DNA of 64,000 bases from assembly GCA_902702965.1 (NCBI GenBank), contig CACRXP010000006.1:1983976-2047975 (forward strand). The letters run 5' to 3'. A program made the translations under genes and the position numbers. This stretch comes from Spirometra erinaceieuropaei. Its lineage: Eukaryota > Platyhelminthes > Cestoda > Diphyllobothriidea > Diphyllobothriidae. This document shows, in pieces, positions 56,823 through 64,000 of the stretch (position 1 is the stretch's first letter; the number at the start of each line of letters is the position of its first letter). The notes under the pieces were generated by a model. That model did no database searches. It had not been told where the DNA came from and saw only the letters and a program-made list of their open reading frames with translations.

Positions 56823-57819
56823 CAGTGCGTGACCTATCTCATGAAATGTTGGCTGAAATTCTGAAATGCGTTTTCAATTAGGAAGGATTACTTGGTCGCG
56901 GTTGTGATACTGATTATCTTAAGGCATACTCTTATAACATTTTGGACTCGGCAGGATGTCGGCTTTTAAATGCACTTCTTTTCAATTTCCTGTAGAGAGC
57001 TTGCTTGGTAAAAAAATGACTACTTAAGTAGCATGCATTTTTCCCATTGATTTTCGATGGTCTTGGAAATTCAAATATATTTTATAGAAACCACAAACAA
57101 AAATATGCCTTCTTTTAGTCAATCAATAGAGAATCACGTCTTCTTTATATTTTATACTTAAGGAAGGTGTATAATTAGCTTTTAAAGAAGTTTTCTAGTT
57201 GCCGAAAAATTTGGAGCCTGATCATTCGTTGCATTAGCGCTTAGTGATTTCACTCTACAAGGTGCATGCGTTCCGCGTAAAGAAAATCCCATATTTTTCT
57301 ATGTAATTAAATAGATATCATACAGGGTCAATAAAATTTTGTAATGGATGCGGACCATGTTGTACATTTTATGAGGAGCAGTGGTAAACGGCCAGGTACG
57401 ATGCTATGTGAATGGACATTTCGCGGTCTTAAAAAGTCTCATAATTAGAAACTTTTTTTAAAACCTAATTATACACCTTCCTTAAGTATAAAATATAAAG
57501 AAGACGTGATTCTCTATTGATTGACTGAAAGAAAGCATATTTTTGTTGGTTGTTTCTATAAAATATATTTGAATTTCCAAGATCATCGAAAATCAATGGG
57601 AAAAATGCATGCTACTTAAGTAGTCATTTTTTACCAAGCACGCTTTCTACAGGAGATTGAAAAGAAGTGCATTTTAAAACCGACATCCTGCCGAGTCCAA
57701 AGTGTTATAAGAGTATGCCTTAAGATAATCAGTATTACAACCGCGATCAAGTAATCCTTCCTAATCGAAAACGCATTTCAGAATTTCAGCCAACATTTCA
57801 CGAGATATGTCACGCACTG
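56823..57819. mobile_element. Foldback family E, cleanest complete copy (E5)
   Basis: The 997-bp element starts CAGTGCGTGACCTATCTCATG, ends in the inverted complement (CATTTCACGAGATATGTCACGCACTG) and is flanked by TA (56821-56822 and 57820-57821). The arms of about 390 bp are inverted complements around a centre of about 200 bp. CTACTTAAGTAG lies at 57020-57031 and 57612-57623, 197 and 196 bp from the ends, next to GCATGC. It has no coding capacity. CAGT ends and the TA duplication suggest mobilisation by a Tc1/mariner transposase. Confidence 0.9.
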
Positions 57820-57833
57820 TATAATGGTAGAAT

Positions 57834-58205
57834 GGCGTCCACCGTTTGCTCTACGGAACTCACTCGTCCTGTTGTGCCTTGAGGCTCTCTCTCTTTCTCT
57901 CGAACCCCGCCAGCAGTCCACACCGCGGCAGTGTTATTACCGACAAAGACAGGGGAGACTGGAATGGCCATTTCTGGCTTATTAGCCGTAGCCGGCCAGC
58001 CACTTTGAGGTGGGGTATGGCTGACTGAAGACGACGAATAAGCCAGAAATGGCCATTCCAGTCTCCTCTTTCTTTGTCAGTAATACCATTCTGCCTATAT
58101 CATGCGCCGCCGTGCGGCTGCTGGCGGGGCTCGAGAGAGAGAAATCCCGTAAGACACAACGGAATGAGTGAATTCCGCAAGAAGACGATCGGTGAGTGCC
58201 CCTCC
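57834..58205. mobile_element. Inverted pair of SINE family A tails
   Basis: The minus-strand part 57834-58001 and plus-strand part 58013-58205 face each other with a spacer of about 12 bp, each with core and tail but no tRNA-like head. The pair begins 12 bp after E5. Confidence 0.75.
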
Positions 58206-58384
58206 ACCAAATTACGAAACGCAAATTATAACGACAGGAAAATCTCACCGATTCTTACTTTCGGACCATGCGAAACACTTCATGTCAAACTGTGTAATGT
58301 ATGAATTGGTGTGCGTTCCGCCGCTGTTGGTTTGTGAGTGCCATTTCCATGTGACGTTGGGTGCTCCTTAGACCCTCCACAAAT

Positions 58385-58620
58385 GGGTTTTGCAGTAAAT
58401 ACGCTGAACCAAACGGGAGCTCAGATTGACTCGCGACGCGCGTTTGCCGGGCTGCGTCGCGTGTGGCACGTCGCGTCAGTTACTGCGCTCAATCCCATCA
58501 CCAGCTGGCTGACAGGCTCGGAAAGTCGATGGGCGCATGGGTGACGAAGAGAAAAGTGAGGTCGACATCCCCATAACGGTCCGCACATTTCTCACTATAA
58601 TCAGTTTAGCGCGCTTGCCA
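58385..58620 (-). repeat. Dispersed repeat C, minus copy
   Basis: Sequence including gcgctcaatcccatcaccagc, gcaggctcggaaagtcga-like and ctcactataatcag is the inverted complement of 23.4-23.5 kb. Confidence 0.6.
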
Positions 58621-58667
58621 ACCGACGCTGTAATCCGCTTTTTCCCAGGACTGATTCGGGCTGCAAT

Positions 58668-58668
58668 G

Positions 58669-58707
<39 letters not shown>

Positions 58708-58726
58708 ATATATATATATATATATT
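58668..58726 (+). repeat. (TC)n(TA)n microsatellite
   Basis: A (TC)n run of about 35 bp, then (TA)n of about 16 bp, directly before the inverted SINE pair. Confidence 0.95.
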
Positions 58727-58732
58727 ATGACA

Positions 58733-59183
58733 GTGGGCGCTCGCCGATCAGGTTACGGAACATGCTCGTTCCGTTGTGCCTTGGGGCTCATACTAGAACC
58801 CTCGCAGGCAGTCGCACAGCGACTAGTAGTAGACATAGATGAGATGATACCGACAAAGACAAGGGAGACCGGAATGGCCATTTCTGGCTTATTAGCCGTC
58901 ATCAGCCAGTCATACCCAACCCCAAGTGTGGATCACTTGAGATTCGAACTCGGGATCTTTGGTCATGGAGTTTGACGCTCTACCATTGAGCCACGGGCCC
59001 GTTGTCCTGTCGGTTGTGATCGGGCCCGTGGCTCAATGGTAGAGCGTCAAAATCCATGACCAAAGATCCCGGGTTCGAATCTCAAGTGATCCACACTTGG
59101 GGTTGGGTATGACTGGCTGATGACGGCTAATAAGCCAGAAATGGCCATTCCGGTCTCCCTTGTCTTTGTCGGTATCATCTCAT
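58733..59183. mobile_element. Near-perfect palindromic pair of SINE family A
   Basis: Arms 58839-59001 and 59021-59183, each 163 bp, are inverted complements with about two or three mismatches by eye around a 19-bp spacer. Each arm has a tRNA-like head (cccgtggctcaatggtagagc, gggttcgaatctc) and the core. The left copy also has a tail to 58733. A transcript could form one long hairpin. Confidence 0.88.
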
Positions 59184-59250
59184 ATATATATATATCTTAT
59201 ATCTTATATCTTATCTTATCTTATCTTATCTTATATCTTATCTCTTAATG
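59184..59250 (+). repeat. (TATCT)n / (TA)n microsatellite
   Basis: TA units followed by ATCTT and TTATC units lie directly at the end of the right SINE arm. Confidence 0.9.
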
Positions 59251-60532
59251 CGACCTCCATGGCAGTCTCATGTAGGTATGATCCGAGTCGCCCTCATGAG
59301 ATGGTAACCGAACCCCAATGCGGAACGCGTAGATGGACGCTGTGGCTTTGTCGGGCAAGCCACCCACACTCGCGTCCGATCGTCTTTTCATCAAAGCAAG
59401 GAGCGTGGTGGAGGAAAGAGTGCGGTGGTGCTGCGCAAGTCGACCTTGTTATAAACTGACTAACGCTCAAGTCCTCGATGCTCTGTGCCCGCCCCCTGGA
59501 GCACACGGTAGACGTTTTCGCTCGTGACGGTCGGAGCGTCCCACTCGGCGAGGCATGAATGCGAAGTCAGAAGTGGCCGACTGTCGGGGCTTGGGGGGAG
59601 GGGGCCAGCCAGTATACAGCCTTCGGAACCCAAGTATGACCAGCTGCCAACAACAGCAACTAAGTCATCTCTGTCTCCCCTGTCTTTGCCGGTAATACTC
59701 CTCGAATGTGCTTTCTTTACTTCGATGCTCTGAGCACTCCAGTCTTCACAGAATTCTTAACTGCAATAAAAGCCCCGAGGGTTTGTCTTCTGTAAATAAA
59801 GCAGGTGTACTGATGTCTGCTCCGAGACTCTCCACGCGCAGTACGAGTATGTTGCGAATCTCAGGGGCATATGAAGGGTAATACCCGATGTCGTAAGCTC
59901 CAGTCTGCTTGTTGTATCCAGTTGGTCGACGTTTGGAATTCTCCACACCCTCCTCGCAAGCGCTTCCACATTTGGCCCCTGTTGACATTACCCTTTCCCC
60001 TTTTTGTAACCCTCTTTCGAGCGTGATCGGCGTTCTTTTAATTAGCTAGTTTTGTATTCTGACCTTGAGCTGGGAATTTGATTTGCTCGAACAGTAACAA
60101 AGGAATTCTTTGTCTAGGATATCCATTGTTGAGGTTTGTACGTTTTTCATTATTACCTTATTCTATCAATAGTACCGTATATACACCGAAATCTGTTTTG
60201 GCTTGTACACGTCACTCGTCCGGCAAGGAATGCTACACTTCTCTTAGATTTCGGATGGCGCCACAAATTTCGCTTGGTAGAGTGAACCTCGTTGCTTGGG
60301 AAGTTTGAACGATCGCCCGAGAGGATAGGGCAGCAGACTGGTATGCATGACACGTATTACTGACAGATATTAAAGCACAATAATTCGTCTGGAGTTCATA
60401 GGTATCACCTTTTGTGTTAAACTTGCAGTCAGACCTAGTAAGCTGGGCTAACAGGATGAAACTTCAGACTCTTTCGGTAATTGTAGATCAATGAAAAGAA
60501 ATCAGTCAGCACGTTGGCAATATGGTGTCGAT
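59251..60532. other. Unassigned sequence with a repeat trace
   Basis: 59310-59560 has weak family C features in minus orientation (gaacgcgtagatggacg, gtgctgcgcaagtc). 59628-59697 is a SINE A core fragment (ctgtcttt-ccggtaat). The rest is unrecognised, and no gene is seen. Confidence 0.35.
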
Positions 60533-61082
60533 TACCGTACTGCCAACGCAGATATTAGCTAAAAGTCCAGACACGCGTGTTTCGCCGATCTTGTGCTGCT
60601 GCATGACAAAGCTGTAAGGGCTTCGGCTCATCGGTGGGTCCCCCAGCCTTTCCCATGTGTTTTCTGGTATATGGATCCCAGTTTCAACTTGCCTTGATTA
60701 ATTCCCGAGGAAGCTAATGCGCGAACTTGGAGTAAATCCTTCGGAACGGACCCTTTCAGGCACGGTCCGAAATTTGGCATGAATATTTGAACTGAAATCC
60801 ATCAGCTACTGCGGAATAACCGCGTAATATTCACAAACCGCCAACAAGATCGTGCTTAAAAAGGTCTGTCCCAAAGAATTTACTCCAAGTTCGCGTAGGA
60901 ATTTCCTTGGAAATTAAACAAGGCAATATGAAACCGGGGTTCATATAGCAGAAAACACAGCGGGAAGGCTGGGGGACCCGCTGATGTGCCGAACCCCTCG
61001 CAGCCGTGTCAGGTAGCAGCACAAGATCGGCGAAACACGCATGTCTGGACTTTTAAATAATGCCCGTGTTGTCAGTACGGTA
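60533..61082. mobile_element. Foldback family F2, long copy
   Basis: Left arm (TACCGTACTGCCAACGCAG..., 60533-60710) and right arm (to 61082, about 60895 onward) are inverted complements with mismatches. They share CACGC-TGTTTCGCCGATC-type blocks and a cccccagcctt/aaggctggggga pair. The interior of about 180 bp has no recognisable coding sequence. Related ends occur at 14495-14728 and 61245-61670. Confidence 0.7.
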
Positions 61083-61244
61083 AATAATTACACAATTCTA
61101 TACTACTGGCCGCGCCTGAAAATGTTTGTTCCGAAGGATTTACTTCAAGTCCGCGCGTTAATTTCCTCGGAGATAAAGCAAGGCATACGCAATAATTTCA
61201 GAAATTATGCAGTGCAAGACATTGTTACTTTTTAATTTCCTCAG
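61083..61244. repeat. Family F2-related fragment
   Basis: Blocks cgaaggatttacttcaagtc, gataaagcaaggc and tactttttaatttcctcag repeat the interior of neighbouring F2 copies in other orders. It has no gene. Confidence 0.5.
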
Positions 61245-61670
61245 GTGGCACAGGTACTAGTCAAAATCCCATACACGCGTCGTTCGTCGATATTCTGCCG
61301 TTGAATGGCGCAAATGCGAGGGGTTCGCCTTACCCCAAAGTATACTACTAACTGCCTGTCGGCAGTTAATGAATATTACGCGGTTATCCGTTGTGTCTGA
61401 TGAACTTCGACCCAAATACTCATACATAAGGATCTGGGTCTGAACCTATAGACCTTGAATAAACTGATCTACTCCATGTTCGTAGATAATTACTGGGGAA
61501 ATTAAAAAGCGACAATTTCTAAATTGGAGTATCTACCAGAAAACAGACGGGGAATGCTGAGGGGCACACTGACGAGCCGAACCCCTCGTAGCTGTGCCAT
61601 TCAGCGGTAGAATATCGGCGAAACACGCGTGCATGGACTTTTGGCTAGTACCTGTGCTGTTGGTATGGTA
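61245..61670. mobile_element. Foldback family F2, split copy
   Basis: Left arm (gcacaggtactagtcaaaat, tcgatattctgccg) and right arm (to about tactagccaaaagtc-type and ggtatggtatcacc) are inverted complements of the 14495-14728 ends. The interior, about 61328-61530, matches the flank of that copy in opposite orientation. Confidence 0.65.
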
Positions 61671-61735
61671 TCACCTTATCCCAAAGTGCAAGACATGGAG
61701 TTAACTATCCGCATTCTATGAAGAGTGACTACTTA

Positions 61736-62728
61736 CAGTAGATGTGCTAACTCATGAAATGTCAACCAAAATTTCGAAATGCGTTCTCGTTTCGAAAAGA
61801 TTAATTAAGTAGTGTTGTAAAACTAATCATGATGCTGCATAAATCTATAATGATCCAGTTACCTCAGGGTGTCAGCTTTTGAAAGGACTTATTTTCGGCT
61901 GAATGCAAGATCTATACTCTGCAAAAATGACTGCTTAAGTAGCATAAATTTTTCTAATCGATTTTTGATGCCTTTGAAAATTCAATTATATTTCATGGAA
62001 AACATGCATAAAAATATTCATTCTTTTACTTATTCGATAGAAAATCACGTCTTCTTCCAATTTCATTGTCAAAAGAAGAGTATAATTCGGTTTTAAAAAA
62101 AGTTTCTAATTGTGAGATTTTTAATACCGTTAAATGGTCGTTCATGAAACGTCATGTATCGGCATTTACGAATGTGGCTCGTAAAGTTAACAATATTGCT
62201 CAAATCCACTGCTTAATGTTATGAACCTCATATGGTCTCCTCTTAATACCGTAGAGAAATGCATGGTTTTCCGTACACGGAAAATATACAGCTTGTAGTT
62301 TTGAAACCCTGAATGCAAGTGTAACAGCAGGTCGGGTTCAAAATTATTCGGGAATTAGAAAAGTTTTTTAAAACCGAATTATACTCTTCTTTTGAGTATG
62401 AAATTGGAAGAAGACGTGATTTTCTATCGAATAAGTAAAAGAATGAATATTTTTATACATGTTTTCCATGAAATATAATTGAATTTTCAAGGACATCGAA
62501 AATCAATGAGAAGATTGCATGCACTTAAGTAGTCAATTTTTGCAGAGTATAGATCTTGCATTCAGCCGAAAATAAGTTCTTTCAAAAGCTGACACCCTGA
62601 GGTAACTGGATCATTATAGATTTATGCTGCATCATGATCAGTTTTACAACACTACTTAATTAATCTTTTCGAAACGAGAACGCATTTCGAAATTTTGGTT
62701 GACATTTCATGAGTTAGCACATCTACTG
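61736..62728. mobile_element. Foldback family E copy nested inside another copy's palindrome (E6)
   Basis: Ends CAGTAGATGTGCTAACTCATG and CATGAGTTAGCACATCTACTG are exact inverted complements, flanked by TA (61734-61735 and 62729-62730). CTGCTTAAGTAG is at 61931-61942 (195 bp from the left end) and ACTTAAGTAG at 62523-62532. Outside the TA the left flank ends gactact and the right begins agtag, so the uninterrupted target is CTACTTAAGTAG. No coding sequence. Confidence 0.88.
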
Positions 62729-62730
62729 TA

Positions 62731-63090
62731 AGTAGGGCGAATTTTATCTTCTGCCTTTCAATGCCTCATACATGCTGTTTTATGGAAAAAAAAATTCGCG
62801 AAAATATTCTTTCTATTCCTCATTTGTCCGAAGACCACTTTTATTGAAATTCTCTACCCAAAATAAAAGTATATTTAGTTTTTAACAAGTTTGTAATTAT
62901 GAAATTTTTTAAGACTGCCTAGTGTCCATTCACGTGGCAACTTATCTGTCCCTTTATTAATGCCTCTTATGAAGCCTACGACCTAGTCCGCATCCACTAT
63001 GGAAGAATGCCGCTTGTAGACTGAAACCCTACAGGCAAATGCAGAGACGGATCCAGCTCATAATTAATCGGGAAATAGAAAACTTTTCTA
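62731..63090. mobile_element. Foldback family E, remnant hosting the nested copy (E7)
   Basis: Starting agtagggcgaattttatctt, this follows the interior order of family E copies (an aaaatattctttc block, tttagtttttaacaagttt, a ctgcctagtgtccattca block and a tccgcatccactatgg block). It lacks the far arm. Together with the bases just left of 61734 it looks like the interrupted host element. Confidence 0.6.
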
Positions 63091-64000
63091 AAACCCTGAT
63101 ATTCCGTTCAATGTATCCCCAGTCTGGGCTGTGGTGTCTGCCAATGCCGTCACTTTTCCGCAACCCAAGCCACCTTTCTTGTGTGTGTGCGTATTTGTGT
63201 GCTCGCCTTACTTTGTCCCCATCTTTTCTCTGTACTACTTACACTGCATTTCACGACACAACAACAACAGCAACCATCACCACAGAAGGACATGCATTTG
63301 AGCTGAAGAAAAAAAGTTTTACTGGTCCAGGGGCCAGCAGCCACGCCCAGTTGTTCACTGAGCTGGAAGACTGCAATCAGGAGGATTGATTCAGAGAGAG
63401 AGAGGGGAGGCGAGGGGAGGTAGCTCAGCAGATATGCACTGCGAATCAAAGTCATTAACTTCTTCTCCGCCGACGACGCCGACGCCACGGCCACCGGAAA
63501 CGACGGCAGCGGCAGATGCAGCACACAAGATCGCTCCGTACCCGCATCCCCCCCGCTGCACGCGCGACTGGGCGCAATCGTTTCTTTGCATCAGAATCAT
63601 TCATCGGAGCCAGGGGGCACTCACACACACACACACAGACATATTCAGCGCGGGAAGGAGCATGTATAATTGATGACAATAGACGCTCCTCACTGTCCGA
63701 GGCAACTTTGCAAGGTCGCGTGCGCACGAAGCCTACCAAAGGCGGCCGCGGACTTCCTATGTGTTCATGTCAAGTCGTGAGCATATTACGTGGGGGTGAT
63801 GGGAGTAGGAGGGCAAAAACCCAATTACAGTGAGACAAAAACCACTACCAGACTGAATTACTGAGCAACCGAGTCAAGGGCTCGTTCTTTCTGCATCATT
63901 CTCCTTCCTTCCTTCCCCCGTCCACTCCCCTGGCACATTCATCAACCCTGTCTAATTGTCCCTATATCATATGGTTACTCCTCCTCCTCCTCCTCCTCCT
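63091..64000. other. Unassigned sequence, GC-rich toward the end
   Basis: No gene recognised. Frames overlap on both strands between 63150 and 63830 with low-complexity content. A (CA)n run lies at 63624-63637 and (GA)n at 63394-63404. Confidence 0.3.
63979..64000 (+). repeat. (CTC)n microsatellite at window edge
   Basis: Seven CTC units reach the last base, so the full length is unknown. Confidence 0.9.

Noticed and set aside
59021..59092. Functional tRNA gene
   Set aside because: It is the head of a repeated SINE A copy. The anticodon loop lacks the usual uridine before the anticodon and the acceptor arm is not complementary.
1..64000. CRISPR arrays, operons, bacterial ribosome sites or prophage
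   Set aside because: Nothing in the window has short regularly spaced repeats, dense same-strand genes or other bacterial features. Introns, SINEs and non-LTR elements indicate an animal genome.

Overview
The window looks like non-coding, repeat-dense nuclear DNA of an animal. Flatworm fits best, and a diphyllobothriidean tapeworm is my leading guess, not a proven one. The reasons are CR1-type and Penelope-type retroelement remnants, Tc1/mariner debris, TTAGGG-like arrays, tRNA-derived short repeats, large simple-sequence tracts and an 85-bp intron. There are two runs of N (17971-18045 and 39198-39265). I see no bacterial genes, no operons and no intact host gene. The only host coding sequence I recognise is a two-exon fragment of cytoplasmic isoleucyl-tRNA synthetase at 55138-55524, cut off by a dispersed repeat. 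Most apparent reading frames lie in repeats or low-complexity DNA and I do not call them genes.

Layout. Positions 1-5 kb hold diverged tandem units (2094-4345), one split by a small inverted-repeat element with a degenerate TTAGGG-like core. Positions 5-19 kb are mostly unassigned, with GC-rich tracts, SINE-like copies and two foldback families. Positions 19.4-21.1 kb hold one foldback element nested in another. Positions 23121-38162 are a tandem duplication of a 7-8 kb unit. The copies differ by a 993-bp foldback insertion, a (CTA)n expansion, a swapped Penelope fragment and a roughly 200-bp inversion between inverted repeats. Positions 38-49 kb carry more foldback elements and repeats. Positions 49-60 kb are a nested transposon zone with a truncated CR1 reverse transcriptase, Tc1-like and mariner-like transposase relics, and SINE copies in tandem and in inverted pairs. 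Positions 60.5-62.7 kb hold further foldback elements, and the window ends in unassigned GC-rich sequence.

The most interesting signal is a family of TA-flanked, roughly 1-kb, almost wholly inverted-repeat elements. Each carries the 12-bp palindrome CTACTTAAGTAG about 195 bp from both ends, and one copy sits exactly on the central TA of that palindrome in another copy. A second signal is that three unrelated inverted-repeat element types each enclose degenerate telomere-like arrays.
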